A stretch of 61,062 bases of DNA from Chloroflexota bacterium (GCA_022565155.1 JADFKB010000007.1:1-61062), one strand, 5' to 3'; shown: positions 1-9,188, counted from the stretch's first letter. The notes: generated by a model from the sequence alone, not told the origin. Numbers and translations are program-made.

Positions 1-935
1 GCGAGGACGCCTTTAGCATCCTTGCCCGTTGCCCCGACGACGGCGGTGTCGCCGCTGATCGCCACGCTGCCGCCGAACTGGTCGAATGCCTGGCCGTCGG
101 AAGCCGTGAGCTTCTTCACCTCGCCCCAGGTGTCTGCGCCGCCCTCGTTACGCTGGAAGACATATGCCGCGCCGGCGTCGCTACCCCCGGCATCATCGCG
201 GGATGCGCCTACGACAGCGGTATCGCCGCTGACCGCCACGCTGATGCCGAACTCATCGCCGAGCTTGGCACCGAATGCGGTGAGTCTCTTCACCTCGCCC
301 CAGTTGTCCGTACCACCCTCGTCGCGCCGGAAGACATATGCCGCGCCTGCGTCGTTGCCCCCGGCAACCTCACGGTATATCCCGATGACAGCGATGTCAC
401 CGCTAATCGCCACGCTCCAGCCGAACTGGTCGTCGAGCAGGGCGTCAGAGGCAGTGAGCTTCGCCACCTGGCCCCAGTTGTCCGCACCACCCTCGTTGCG
501 CTGGAAGATATATGCCGCGCCGAAATCATCGAATTGGCTGCCTCCGACATCCTCGCGCGGGGATCCTACTACGACGGTATCGCTACTGATCGCCACACTC
601 AAGCCGAAGTTGTCGCCGGCCTGGGCGTCGGAGGCAGTGAGCTTCTTGACCTCGCCCCAGTTACTCGCGGCTCCCTCGTTGCGCTCGAACACATATGCCG
701 CGCCGGAGCTAATGCCTCCGGCATCCTCGCCGTCTGCTCCGACGACCGTGGTGTCGCCGCTAATCGCCACGCTTTCGCCGAACTGGTCGTCCTGCTGGGC
801 GTCGGAGGCGATGAGCTTCTTGACTTCGTTGAACGATGCTGCCTCGGTGCTGCCTGGGAATGCGAGCGCAGCGAATACCATTAGCCCCAAAGCCAATAAG
901 ATACGAAGCGGGCTAACCCCCATCACTAAGGACAC
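1..935 (-). CDS. FG-GAP repeat surface protein, C-terminal part cut by window edge
   Basis: Read on the minus strand, this stretch encodes a signal peptide (MGVSPLRILLALGLMVFAAL...) followed by at least five tandem units of about 57-61 residues. Each unit carries the pattern DxFGxSVAISGDTxVVGA...GAAYVFxRNEG, the hallmark of FG-GAP/integrin-alpha-like beta-propeller blades, which often bind calcium. The protein is therefore probably exported and acts outside the cell, perhaps in adhesion. I chose a GTG start at 935 because GAGGAG lies 8 bases before it; an ATG at 923 is in frame and would also give a signal peptide. The 3' end lies outside the window, so repeat number and any anchor are unknown. 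The substrate or partner cannot be told from sequence. Confidence 0.8.
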   Translation of the reverse strand, partial: MSLVMGVSPLRILLALGLMVFAALAFPGSTEAASFNEVKKLIASDAQQDDQFGESVAISGDTTVVGADGEDAGGISSGAAYVFERNEGAASNWGEVKKLTASDAQAGDNFGLSVAISSDTVVVGSPREDVGGSQFDDFGAAYIFQRNEGGADNWGQVAKLTASDALLDDQFGWSVAISGDIAVIGIYREVAGGNDAGAAYVFRRDEGGTDNWGEVKRLTAFGAKLGDEFGISVAVSGDTAVVGASRDDAGGSDAGAAYVFQRNEGGADTWGEVKKLTASDGQAFDQFGGSVAISGDTAVVGATGKDAKGVL

Positions 936-1093
936 AGCTATCGCTCCTCTCAGGACGCCAAGAGTAGGCGGGGCAGGCTTGGCGAGATGCTTGGCCTTAT
1001 GCGGCCACCAGTCATCACTAGTGTACATCTTGGGAACTGATTGTCAAGAAGGACGTTGTTTCGCCAGGCGCTCGTCTCGCGCTACGATGAGAC

Positions 1094-2083
1094 ATGACCA
1101 GTACGAACGGAAACAAGGCCCAGACGCCTGCACTGGCTGTCCGCGACCTAAGCGTCGCCTACGGCGAGCGGCTGGCGCTGGACGGCGTCACCCTCTCCAT
1201 CGCCCACAATACGGTCGCGGGGCTGCTCGGCCCGAACGGCTCGGGCAAGAGCACGCTCCTCTCTGTCGTCGCCGGGCTGCGCACACCCCGGAGCGGCGAG
1301 GTGCGCATCTTCGGAGAGGCGCCAGAGCCTGCCCGCCGCAGGCGGGTCGGCGTCGTCTTCCAGGAGCAGGCTCTCGACCCGGTGATGACGCTCTGGGAGA
1401 CGCTCGTGCTGCACGGCCGGCTGTTCGGCCTGGGCGGCAACACGCTCAGGCGGCGCGCCGAAGCGCTGCTCGAGCGCTTCGGCCTGGCGTCGCGCCAGCG
1501 CGACGCCGTCCGCACGCTTTCGGGCGGACTGCGCCGCCGCCTGGAGCTGGCGAGAGCGCTCTTGCCATCGCCGGAGCTGCTGCTGCTGGACGAGCCGACG
1601 GCCGGCCTCGACCCCGACGCCCGCCGCTCGTTCTGGCAGCTGCTGCGCTCCGTGCGCGAGGAGGGCCTCACGCTGCTGCTGGCGACGAACGATGTGCTGG
1701 AGGCCGAGCGCGAGTGCGGCACTGTCGCTTTTTTGCACGACGGGCGGTTGGTGGCGCAGGGTACGCCCGCAGAGCTGAAACGCGGGCTGAAGCACGACTC
1801 TGTCCGTATCGAATGCGTCGATTCGGACGGAGACGGCGGCCGGGCAAACGCCCTGGCCCAGTCGATCGCTAGCTGGCCTGGCGTCGGCGGCGTCACTTCG
1901 GCCGGCCCCGTGCTGCACGTGACCGTCGACGACGTATCGACGTTTGTCCCGCGGCTGTTTCAGACCGACGCCGACGCCATTCGCGACCTGCGCATCCAAC
2001 CCTCGACGCTGGAGGACGCCTACTTCCAGATCGCCGGCGCGTCGCTGCAGGCAGAGCGGGCGCAGGAGGCGACGACGGCATGA
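1094..2083 (+). CDS. ABC exporter ATP-binding protein (DrrA/ABC-2 type)
   Basis: This is a 329-residue cytoplasmic ATPase. Walker A is GPNGSGKST (about residues 46-54), the signature is LSGGLRRRLELARALL, and Walker B is LLLLDEPTAGLDP. The C-terminal 100 residues form the extra domain usual in DrrA/NodI-type drug or lipid exporters. It overlaps the downstream permease gene by 4 bases (ATGA), so the two are translationally coupled and should form one exporter. There is no Shine-Dalgarno sequence before the ATG; a -10-like TACGAT ends 5 bases upstream, which suggests a leaderless or nearly leaderless mRNA. Specific substrate unknown. Confidence 0.9.
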   Translation: MTSTNGNKAQTPALAVRDLSVAYGERLALDGVTLSIAHNTVAGLLGPNGSGKSTLLSVVAGLRTPRSGEVRIFGEAPEPARRRRVGVVFQEQALDPVMTLWETLVLHGRLFGLGGNTLRRRAEALLERFGLASRQRDAVRTLSGGLRRRLELARALLPSPELLLLDEPTAGLDPDARRSFWQLLRSVREEGLTLLLATNDVLEAERECGTVAFLHDGRLVAQGTPAELKRGLKHDSVRIECVDSDGDGGRANALAQSIASWPGVGGVTSAGPVLHVTVDDVSTFVPRLFQTDADAIRDLRIQPSTLEDAYFQIAGASLQAERAQEATTA

Positions 2084-2874
2084 CGAGCGCGGCCCGCACA
2101 GTGAACGCCTGGGGCGCGCTGCTCACGCGCGACCTGCGAGCGTTCTTCCGCTCGCGATCGCAGCTCACGTCGTCGCTGCTGCTGCCGCTGATGCTGCTGG
2201 CGATCTTGGGCATCGGCGTGACGGAGGGTCTGGAGCCCACGCGCGTCCGCGACGGCGACTACGTTTCATTCCTGGTCTCCGGCATGATCGTGATGACAGC
2301 GCTCTTCTCGTCGACGTTCTCCAGCGCCTCGTTCTACCAAGACCGTGACAGCGGCATGCTGAAGGTGCTGCTGGTATCGCCGCACTCGCCGGCGGTGATC
2401 CTGCTGGGCAAGTCGCTCGGCGCGATCGTTATCGGCAGCGCGCAGGCGCTCATCGTCCTCGCCGTCGCGGCGGCGATACCCGCGATCGAACTCGAGTGGC
2501 AGTACGGAGTCGTCGTCAGCCTGGCGCTCGCCGTCACGACCGTCATCGGCCTGAACGTGCTGCTGAGCGGCCTGGCCCAGGTGCTGGCGTCGCGCATCCG
2601 CACCATGCAGGGCTTCCACCTGGTGATGAACCTGGTGCTCTTCCCGATGCTCTTCTTCTCCGGCGCCTTCTTCCCCCTGGCCAACTTGCCGGGCTGGCTC
2701 TACGGCCTGGCGCTGGCGAACCCGCTCACCTACGCCGTCGATCTGCTCCAGCTCGCCCTCTACGCCGACGGCAGCGACGGCTACCTCGGCGTCGGCGTCG
2801 ATCTCGCTGTGCTCGGTACGCTGGCGCTGGCGCTCTTCGTCTGGGGGATGCGCCGCCACCCGCTGGTAGACTAA
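2080..2874 (+). CDS. ABC-2 type transporter permease
   Basis: This 264-residue membrane protein has about six hydrophobic segments and the ABC2_membrane layout: a cytoplasmic N-terminus with LLTRDLRAFFRSRSQ, a central FYQDRDSGMLKVLLVSPHS coupling region, and a late MLFFSGAFFPLANLP segment typical of DrrB-like permeases. Its start overlaps the stop of the ATPase gene, so it is the membrane half of the same exporter. It probably moves a hydrophobic compound or lipid outward; the substrate is not evident. Confidence 0.88.
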   Translation: MTSAARTVNAWGALLTRDLRAFFRSRSQLTSSLLLPLMLLAILGIGVTEGLEPTRVRDGDYVSFLVSGMIVMTALFSSTFSSASFYQDRDSGMLKVLLVSPHSPAVILLGKSLGAIVIGSAQALIVLAVAAAIPAIELEWQYGVVVSLALAVTTVIGLNVLLSGLAQVLASRIRTMQGFHLVMNLVLFPMLFFSGAFFPLANLPGWLYGLALANPLTYAVDLLQLALYADGSDGYLGVGVDLAVLGTLALALFVWGMRRHPLVD

Positions 2875-2911
2875 CGTAATGAGGACTAACATCATGCGAA
2901 GGAGCTTCACC

Positions 2912-3811
2912 ATGCCACGCTTCCTCATCCTCGCCGCCATGCTCACGGCCACGGCCCTCATCGCAATCGCCTGTAGCGGCGCCGACGATAGCAACGGCGG
3001 CGACAACAACGGCGCGGGCATCGCGGCCAGCCCGGGCAACTCGGAGTTGGTCGTCGGTCCGAACCGCTTTGCCTTCGGGCTGGCCGACGAAAACAACGAG
3101 CCGATCCATGCCACAGACGGCGTCAGCGTCTCTCTGCGATTCTTTTTCGGGGACGAGCTGAAGAGCGAGCAGGAGGCCGGCTTCATCTGGGCGATACCGG
3201 ACGTCACCGGCTTCTTCGTCGCCAACGTCGACTTCGACCAGCCAGGCACCTGGAAGGTAGAGGCGACGGTGGTGCGCGATGGCAGCGAAACTCTGGTCGA
3301 ATTCCCGTTCCCTGTCGTCGAACGCGGCGCAGCTCCGATCATCGGCGATCGGGCGCCCGCCACCGGCAACCTGACATTATCGCAGGAGCCCAACATCCTG
3401 CGCATCAGCACCGACCAGGAGCCGGACCTGTCGTACTACGAGCTGACGATTGCCGAGGCGTTGGATAGCGACCGGCCGTTTGTGGTCATATTCGCGACGC
3501 CGGCGTTCTGCGCCACCAGGTTCTGCGGGCCGGTCGTCGATAATGTGAAGGAGATCAGCCCCGCATTCGCCGGCCGTGTCGACTTCATCCACATCGAGCC
3601 GTTCGAACTAGACGAGGAGGGGCTGCTCGTCACTGCGGAAGGGCCTGCCGGCGGAACGGATCGAGTGGCGGTGCAGGCGGTAGTGGACTGGAACTTGCAG
3701 ACAGAACCGTGGATCTTCATCGTGGACGGCAGCGGCATCATCGCCAATCGATTCGAAGGCAGTGCCAGCCCGGAGGAGCTGCGCGACGCGATCGAGGCGG
3801 TGCTGAACTAG
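2912..3811 (+). CDS. lipoprotein with thioredoxin-like domain
   Basis: The start was placed at ATG 2912 because GAAGGAG lies 7 bases before it; two upstream in-frame ATGs (2879, 2894) lack such a site. The protein (299 aa) begins with a lipoprotein signal ending in LIAIAC, so it should be anchored on the outer face of the membrane. The middle (about residues 50-150) resembles an immunoglobulin-like or YtkA-like domain. The C-terminal half, with PFVVIFATPAFCATRFCGPVVD and a late WIFIVDGSG strand, looks like a thioredoxin fold. Its cysteines are C-x4-C rather than the classic CxxC, so redox activity is uncertain. It follows the exporter pair by 37 bases but may be a separate function. Confidence 0.65.
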   Translation: MPRFLILAAMLTATALIAIACSGADDSNGGDNNGAGIAASPGNSELVVGPNRFAFGLADENNEPIHATDGVSVSLRFFFGDELKSEQEAGFIWAIPDVTGFFVANVDFDQPGTWKVEATVVRDGSETLVEFPFPVVERGAAPIIGDRAPATGNLTLSQEPNILRISTDQEPDLSYYELTIAEALDSDRPFVVIFATPAFCATRFCGPVVDNVKEISPAFAGRVDFIHIEPFELDEEGLLVTAEGPAGGTDRVAVQAVVDWNLQTEPWIFIVDGSGIIANRFEGSASPEELRDAIEAVLN

Positions 3812-3843
3812 CGATCACAGTAGGGGCGCTTGGCTAATCGCGC

Positions 3844-4173
3844 CTACTCGTGCTCTATCTTGAGCGCTAAGAACTCCCCGTCCTCCACCCGGTAGAAGAC
3901 CTTTACTTGTCCAACGGCGACGGCATGCTCGCGCAGGTGGCTGGGAACGAAGCCTTCTTCTAGGTCTTGTCTGGCGTCCGGCGCAATGCGAAACACGATG
4001 ATGTTGTTATCGTTGTCGCGCATCGTGAACGTCTCCACCTGCGTCAGGGATGCCACATCCACTTTTATAATAATGCCTTCGACCGAGCGTTCGCCGGCGC
4101 TGCAAGCGACCACAAGCATGACAAATAGCGCCACCAGGAGCCAGACGATGTGGCGGAGTTGGTATGAGCGCAT
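3844..4173 (-). CDS. small lipoprotein downstream of ctaB
   Basis: A 109-residue protein starting at ATG 4173. It has a strongly hydrophobic leader ending in LVVAC (lipobox), so it is probably lipid-anchored outside the membrane. The mature part is a short beta-rich domain (VEGIIIKVDVASLTQVETFTM...) of a type I do not recognise. It lies 19 bases behind ctaB in the same direction and is probably co-transcribed with ctaA-ctaB, hinting at a role near heme or oxidase assembly, but this is inference only. The frame stays open upstream to 4314, but that extension is Ser/Arg-rich and antisense-like, so I rejected it. Confidence 0.6.
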   Translation of the reverse strand: MRSYQLRHIVWLLVALFVMLVVACSAGERSVEGIIIKVDVASLTQVETFTMRDNDNNIIVFRIAPDARQDLEEGFVPSHLREHAVAVGQVKVFYRVEDGEFLALKIEHE

Positions 4174-4192
4174 AGCCGCTCTACGCCGGCTG

Positions 4193-5131
4193 TTAGCTCC
4201 TGATGAGCTGGTCGACGCCCGCCGCGACGAAGAGGATCGCCAGGTAAGGCAACGAGTAGAGGAAGAGCGCCATACTCGTCCGCTCATTGGGGACGCGCCA
4301 TACTCGATAGGCAAAGCTGATAAAGCCCGCGCCCAGCACCAGCGCCACCACTGGGTAGAGCCAGCCGGTGCCAGCCACCGGCCAAAGTAGCAGGCTGGTC
4401 GCGACGAGGGCGAAGCTGTAGAGGAGCATCTGACGGCCGGTCTCGGCCGCGCCGCTAACCACGGGCAGCATCGGCACGGAGGCGCGCTCGTAGTCCGTCT
4501 GGTAGCGGAGGGCGATCGCCCAGAAGTGCGGCGGCGTCCAAAAGAACACGATGCCGAAGAGAACGACGACTGGCCAGTCCAGGCCGCCCGTCACGGCCGC
4601 CCAGCCGATCAGCGGTGGCATCGCCCCTGCCGCACCGCCGATGACGATGTTCTGCGTGGTACTGCGCTTCAGCCAGATCGTGTAGACGAACACGTAGAAC
4701 GCGAGCGCCCCTGTCGCAAGCAGCGCGCTGGCGAAGTTCACCGTCGCCGCCAGCACGACGAAGCCGGCGATGCCGAGCGCGATTCCGAATATGAGCGCAA
4801 GCTGCGGTTCAATACGCCCGTCCGGCAGCGGGCGGTTTCGCGTGCGGGCCATCATGCCGTCGATATCGCGGTCGACGTAGCAGTTGATTGCGTTGGCGCC
4901 CGCAGCGGAGAGCGTGCCGCCGGCCAGCGTGAGCACCACCAGCCAAACGGAGGGCCAGCCTCCGTGCGCCATGATCATCGCCGGAATTGTGGTGATCAGG
5001 AGCAATCCGACGATGCGCGGCTTGGTCAGCGCCAGGTAGTCGCTAGCGATCGCGCGCAGGCTGCGCGCCGGCGCCGCGACTACCGCCTGCGGCACCTCGA
5101 CAGCCTGCTGGACAGCGTCTTGCCCCAGCAC
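4193..5131 (-). CDS. ctaB: protoheme IX farnesyltransferase (heme O synthase)
   Basis: A 312-residue UbiA-superfamily membrane enzyme that attaches a farnesyl group to heme b to make heme O for cytochrome oxidase. The first aspartate-rich motif is NCYVDRDIDGMMARTRNRPLP (about residues 82-102) and a second polar loop follows around YQTDYERASVPMLPV. Eight to nine hydrophobic segments are visible and the length is normal. It lies 9 bases behind ctaA, so the two heme-modifying enzymes form one unit that produces heme A for the oxidase encoded further along on the same strand. Confidence 0.95.
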   Translation of the reverse strand: MLGQDAVQQAVEVPQAVVAAPARSLRAIASDYLALTKPRIVGLLLITTIPAMIMAHGGWPSVWLVVLTLAGGTLSAAGANAINCYVDRDIDGMMARTRNRPLPDGRIEPQLALIFGIALGIAGFVVLAATVNFASALLATGALAFYVFVYTIWLKRSTTQNIVIGGAAGAMPPLIGWAAVTGGLDWPVVVLFGIVFFWTPPHFWAIALRYQTDYERASVPMLPVVSGAAETGRQMLLYSFALVATSLLLWPVAGTGWLYPVVALVLGAGFISFAYRVWRVPNERTSMALFLYSLPYLAILFVAAGVDQLIRS

Positions 5132-5140
5132 ATCGATCTC

Positions 5141-6205
5141 CTACGTCGACTCCGGCGCCGGCAGCGGACCGGCTGCCGGTTCCGCTCTCGTCTGTGGTCC
5201 CGCTGCGCGGGCCGTCGGTTGCATTTCTCCCACACTTTGGGCAGTCCCGTGAGCAAACAGCGCCACGGCCACCAGCGTTGCCCAGAGCGCGACAGCCAGC
5301 GCCAGGTGTGTCGCGCTCGCCGCTGGCTGGAGCAGCGTCCAGATGTTCGCCGCGCCGGCCATCGCCTGCGCCACGTAGAGCGTAAGCGCGAACGCCGCTC
5401 CATACAAGACCGGCTTGTCGTCTCGTTGCGTTCGCCAGGCCTTCGCCGCGACGTGGGCGACGAACAACCCGACCAGCAGCGCGGCGAATCGATGCATCGC
5501 GTGAATCATCGCCAGCCGGCCGCCGTCCGGCATCAGTTGGCCATCGAACAGCGGCCAGTCGCGGTAAGCGAGACCGGCCCCGCTGCCGCTGACGTACGAG
5601 CCGGTGAGCATGAGCGCGAAGATCGCAATCGCTGCCAGCGCGGCCTGGTTGCGGAAGGCTATCGAACGCTCCGGCTGCGCAGTCGGCGTCTCCCGCCGGG
5701 GAACGGGCGCCTGCGGCCGGGGAACAAACGCAAGGAACGTGATCACGAGCAACGTCGCCAGCAGAATCGACGCCATCGCCAGGTGCGCCATCACTAAGCT
5801 GGACGGTAGATCGTTGAGGACGGTCAAGCCGCCAAGGACGATCTGGCCGATCACCATCGCGACGGCGGTGAGCGCGGCCCAGGCGATCACCGGGTAGTCT
5901 CTCCTGTGACGCCAGGCGACGATCGCGACAGCCAGTATCAGGAAGCCAACGACGGAGGCCAGCAAGCGATGCGAAAACTCGATGAGAACAGCGGTCTCGA
6001 ACGGCGGGATTAGCTCGCCGTGGCAGCGCGGCCAGTCCGGACAGGCGTCGCCGGAGTCCGTCGCGCGGACGACACCGCCCAGGACAACAAGTGCGTACGT
6101 CGTGGCCAGAGCGACCAGGCTCAGCCAGCAGAACCCCGCGCCGAGCGAACGCTGTTCCGCGACCGGCCCGTCCGCTCCGACTCTGTCTGCACGCGCGTTC
6201 GTCAC
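5141..6205 (-). CDS. ctaA: heme A synthase (COX15/CtaA family)
   Basis: A 354-residue polytopic membrane protein that oxidises the C8 methyl group of heme O to a formyl group. It shows the family layout of two four-helix halves, with the cysteine-containing loop CPDWPRCHGELIPPFE after helix 1 (about residues 54-69), an early EFSHRLLASVVG helix with its heme-ligand histidine, and a later MIHAMHRFAALLVG helix. The start is GTG at 6205 with an AAAGG-like site upstream. Upstream lies a candidate promoter (6256-6284) with an operator-like motif just behind it (6234-6252). The C-terminal 40 residues are Ala/Pro-rich and probably disordered. Confidence 0.93.
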   Translation of the reverse strand: MTNARADRVGADGPVAEQRSLGAGFCWLSLVALATTYALVVLGGVVRATDSGDACPDWPRCHGELIPPFETAVLIEFSHRLLASVVGFLILAVAIVAWRHRRDYPVIAWAALTAVAMVIGQIVLGGLTVLNDLPSSLVMAHLAMASILLATLLVITFLAFVPRPQAPVPRRETPTAQPERSIAFRNQAALAAIAIFALMLTGSYVSGSGAGLAYRDWPLFDGQLMPDGGRLAMIHAMHRFAALLVGLFVAHVAAKAWRTQRDDKPVLYGAAFALTLYVAQAMAGAANIWTLLQPAASATHLALAVALWATLVAVALFAHGTAQSVGEMQPTARAAGPQTRAEPAAGPLPAPEST

Positions 6206-6233
6206 CGCACTTACCTTTCGCCTGTGGTTTTGA

Positions 6234-6252
6234 TTGTGATAGAGGGTACAAG
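6234..6252. promoter_or_regulatory. operator-like motif, copy 1 (ctaA)
   Basis: TTGTGATA-GAG-GGTACAAG. The same 19-bp frame TTGTGATANNNGGTACAAG recurs at 6315-6333 and 12063-12081, always at cta-locus promoters. Outer TTGT/ACAA ends are inverted. Relative to ctaA it lies just downstream of the candidate -10 element, where a bound repressor would block transcription. Confidence 0.6.
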
Positions 6253-6255
6253 AGG

Positions 6256-6284
6256 ACTATAACAGGTGCGCCCGCGCAGCAAAA
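6256..6284 (-). promoter_or_regulatory. candidate ctaA promoter
   Basis: On the minus strand TTTTGC (6284-6279), a 17-base spacer and TATAGT (6261-6256) form a plausible sigma70-type promoter. The predicted transcript start falls inside or next to operator copy 1. Confidence 0.4.
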
Positions 6285-6297
6285 GAGATGCGAACTC

Positions 6298-6326
6298 TTG
6301 ACCGTATCAAGTCATTGTGATACCTG
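6298..6326 (+). promoter_or_regulatory. promoter of the cupredoxin-like gene
   Basis: TTGACC (6298-6303), a 17-base spacer and TACCTG (6321-6326). The -10 hexamer lies inside operator copy 2. The predicted transcript start is at or within a few bases of the ATG at 6336, implying a leaderless mRNA; the only GGAG lies inside the coding sequence. Confidence 0.5.
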
Positions 6327-6333
6327 GTACAAG
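6315..6333. promoter_or_regulatory. operator-like motif, copy 2 (cupredoxin-like gene)
   Basis: TTGTGATA-CCT-GGTACAAG, covering the -10 element and transcript start of the 6336 gene. Same arrangement relative to TTGACC as copy 3 at the ctaC promoter. Confidence 0.65.
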
Positions 6334-6335
6334 TA

Positions 6336-7081
6336 ATGGCAGAAGGAGACAACCCCGAACAGGAGCACACCGGCGAGGTTCCCGAAGTACACGTGCGGCT
6401 GGTGCTACCCCTGCTGGTACCTATCATCGCCTTCCTCTTCGCCTTACTTCTCATCTACGGCCTTTCCCGCGTCTTCCTGGAGCTGAATGAGACGAGCATC
6501 GGCGACGTGACAATGGCGACGCCGGCGGCGCTGGGCGTATCGCTCTTCATCCTCTTCGCAGCCTGGCAGATGGCGAGCAACCGCACGATGCAGCAGTGGC
6601 AGGTGGCGATGATCGCCTCCGTCGCGGTCGCTGCGCTCACAGGCGGGGCGATCTGGGCCGCGGTACACGACGAGGGCGAGGCGGAGGTTCTGGCCAACGG
6701 CGACGCGCAGAGACGCCGACCGCAGGGACGCCGGTGGCTGCGGGCACAGTCTCCGTCAGCCTGATCGATCCCGATTGGGCGGTCGAAGTCACGCCCGCTT
6801 CCGCCGCCGACCCAACGACGTTCTCCATCAGTAACAACGGCTCGCTCGTTCACAACCTGCGCGTGATCAGGACCGACCTTGACCCTGATTCTCTTCCATC
6901 CGACTCCAGCGGTTTCCAGGTTGATGAAGACCAAGTAAACGTCGTCGCCTTCATCTCCGAGTTGACCAGCGGCGAATCAACCGAACTTGCTGTCGATCTG
7001 GAAACGGGCAGCTACGTTCTCATCTGCAACATCCCCGGCCACTACGACCAGGGCATGCGTACGGGCTTCACCGTCGAGTAA
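6336..7081 (+). pseudogene. membrane-anchored cupredoxin-like protein, frameshifted
   Basis: The frame opening at ATG 6336 encodes about 120 residues with three hydrophobic segments (LVLPLLVPIIAFLFALLLIY; an internal pair near residues 62-75 and 88-108) and ends in junk at 6764. A frame shifted by two bases then carries, to 7081, a Pro/Thr linker and a cupredoxin-like domain (VHNLRVIRTDLD ... SYVLICNIPGHYDQGM, with candidate copper ligands Cys, His and Met). Removing the two bases GC near 6705-6708 (GACGCGCAGAG to GACGCAGAG) joins them into one protein of about 247 residues. The intact protein would be a membrane-bound blue-copper electron carrier, fitting its place amid the oxidase genes. 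Either a real 2-bp insertion or a sequence error. Confidence 0.75.
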
Positions 7082-7110
7082 GCCCCGAGTCCGCGCCGTA
7101 ACAATCAAAT

Positions 7111-7140
7111 AGCCCTCAGTGATGAGGGCTGCTCTGTTTT
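7111..7140 (+). terminator. intrinsic terminator behind the cupredoxin-like gene
   Basis: Perfect 8-bp stem AGCCCTCA/TGAGGGCT with a GTGA loop (7111-7130), followed by GCTCTGTTTT. It separates this gene from the convergent ctaG. Confidence 0.7.
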
Positions 7141-7167
7141 CTCTCACGAGGAAATGCGCCGTGTTCG

Positions 7168-8031
7168 CTAGCGGCCTTCCAGCCCCAACTCTCGCAGCTC
7201 GGCCTCAACGTCGTCCCAGTCCGGCTCCTTCTCCTCCGCCTCCACCCGCGCGTACCAGCGGAAGAACACCACCGTCATGTACGACCAGAGGATGGTTGTG
7301 CCCATCAGCTTCATCAAGCCACCTGCGATCTGCTGGTCGTCCACAGCCGTCAGGTTCCAGATACGCGGCGCCTCCTCGTAGAAGGAGTAGGCGGCGCTCT
7401 CCGAGAAGGTGATGAACGACGCCATGATAGCAGGCAACAGCGATTGCAGAAACAGATAACCAATCTGCAACGGCTCCGAGAGACGCGGCAACTCCTTCAG
7501 CGGGCTTAGGATCGGCCACCACATCAGGAGCCCAGATGCGGTAAGCGCGCCGTGGGCGAACAAGTGGAAGCCGTGGACACGGAGCTGTAGATCAATAGTT
7601 GGCGGCAGGTGGAAGAGCAGCAGGGAGGCGTTGAAGACCGCAAAGGCGACCACAGGCCGCGTGACCACCCGCGCCACGGGCATCGCTCCCGGCGTCCGTA
7701 GTATCGCCTGCCAGAGCCAGCCCGGCACGCCGGCCAGCAGGAGCGGCGCGGCGACGAGCATCAGCAGCAGGTGCTGGAGCATATGGGCGGTAAGGAGGTA
7801 GGTCTCGGCCAGGTCGTGCAGCGGCGAGCCTGTCGCCGTGTAGAGCGTCAGCACGCCAAGCGTGAACAACGTGATCTGGCTGCGCTTCACCCGCCCGGCA
7901 TCGGAGAACCGCGGGCGCAGGTAGGTGACGGCGTACAGGTAGGCGGCCTCCAGCAGCACGCAGAGCGCGACCACTTCCAGGTGCGCGTTCCAGTCCAGCC
8001 ATTCGTAGCCGGCGATGTGGAGGATGGGCAT
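7168..8031 (-). CDS. ctaG: caa3-type oxidase assembly factor CtaG
   Basis: A 287-residue membrane protein with about seven hydrophobic helices and the conserved caa3_CtaG features HMLQHLLLMLVAAPLLLAG (about residues 83-101), LLFHLPPTID and HLFAHGALTASGLLMWWP. The histidines in these helices are thought to help insert copper into the oxidase, in the Bacillus-type CtaG family, which is unrelated to the mitochondrial Cox11 type. It is the last gene of the ctaC-D-E-F-G run on the minus strand, 24 bases behind ctaF. The acidic C-terminus (EEKEPDWDDVEAELRELGL) is cytoplasmic. Confidence 0.92.
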   Translation of the reverse strand: MPILHIAGYEWLDWNAHLEVVALCVLLEAAYLYAVTYLRPRFSDAGRVKRSQITLFTLGVLTLYTATGSPLHDLAETYLLTAHMLQHLLLMLVAAPLLLAGVPGWLWQAILRTPGAMPVARVVTRPVVAFAVFNASLLLFHLPPTIDLQLRVHGFHLFAHGALTASGLLMWWPILSPLKELPRLSEPLQIGYLFLQSLLPAIMASFITFSESAAYSFYEEAPRIWNLTAVDDQQIAGGLMKLMGTTILWSYMTVVFFRWYARVEAEEKEPDWDDVEAELRELGLEGR

Positions 8032-8055
8032 CAGGAACCTCGAGGGCGCAGTATC

Positions 8056-8526
8056 TCAGACGAGGCTGGAGCCGAGGGTGGCAAGTACGATCGTAAACAG
8101 TCCGGCAACGAGCACTAAGCCGCCCGTAAACATGATTGAGAAGAGCTTGTTATCAAACTTCAGGTGCATGAACCACAAGACGACGATCACGAACTTCAGC
8201 GCGGAGAGTGCGAGCAGCATTCCCAGCAGCGCGCCATCGGCCAGGTCCATGTAGTAGAGCGCCACCTCGAGTGCCGTGACGGCAGCGAGGAAGATCCCTA
8301 CCTTGATGTACTCCGCAGCCTCCGGATGTCCTTCTGGCGGGTCCTCCAGCACGTCCAGGTCGGCTTCGTTGATCGGCTGCGGCCAACGCAGCTCGAACGG
8401 CGAAAGCGCGATCGCGAGGACGAGCGCGCCGAGCGCGACGAGCGGAACGCCGAGCAGGTAGGCCGGATTCTGGAAGACGGCCTTCGTGCCGGTCGCCAGC
8501 ACCAACGTCGCCAGGTCAACAATCAT
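8056..8526 (-). CDS. ctaF: cytochrome c oxidase subunit IV
   Basis: A 156-residue protein. The C-terminal half has three hydrophobic segments and the COX4_pro pattern EYIKVGIFLAAVTALEVALYY ... ALKFVIVVLWFMHLKFD (about residues 74-127). The N-terminal 45 residues add one or two more membrane spans, which is longer than the Bacillus CtaF. This small subunit stabilises the aa3-type oxidase. It lies 11 bases behind ctaE and 24 ahead of ctaG in one operon. Confidence 0.88.
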   Translation of the reverse strand: MIVDLATLVLATGTKAVFQNPAYLLGVPLVALGALVLAIALSPFELRWPQPINEADLDVLEDPPEGHPEAAEYIKVGIFLAAVTALEVALYYMDLADGALLGMLLALSALKFVIVVLWFMHLKFDNKLFSIMFTGGLVLVAGLFTIVLATLGSSLV

Positions 8527-8537
8527 CGCTCCGCTCC

Positions 8538-9188
<651 letters not shown>

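Noticed and set aside
22-1872. Long plus-strand open frame of 616 codons
   Set aside because: It is antisense to the FG-GAP protein and then overlaps the real ABC ATPase in another frame. The translation is low-complexity Pro/Ser/Arg and has no family features.
6596-7081. Separate gene beginning at ATG 6596
   Set aside because: It would start in the middle of the upstream membrane part, with an Arg/Gly-rich nonsense N-terminus and no signal peptide; a 2-base frameshift in one gene explains both frames.
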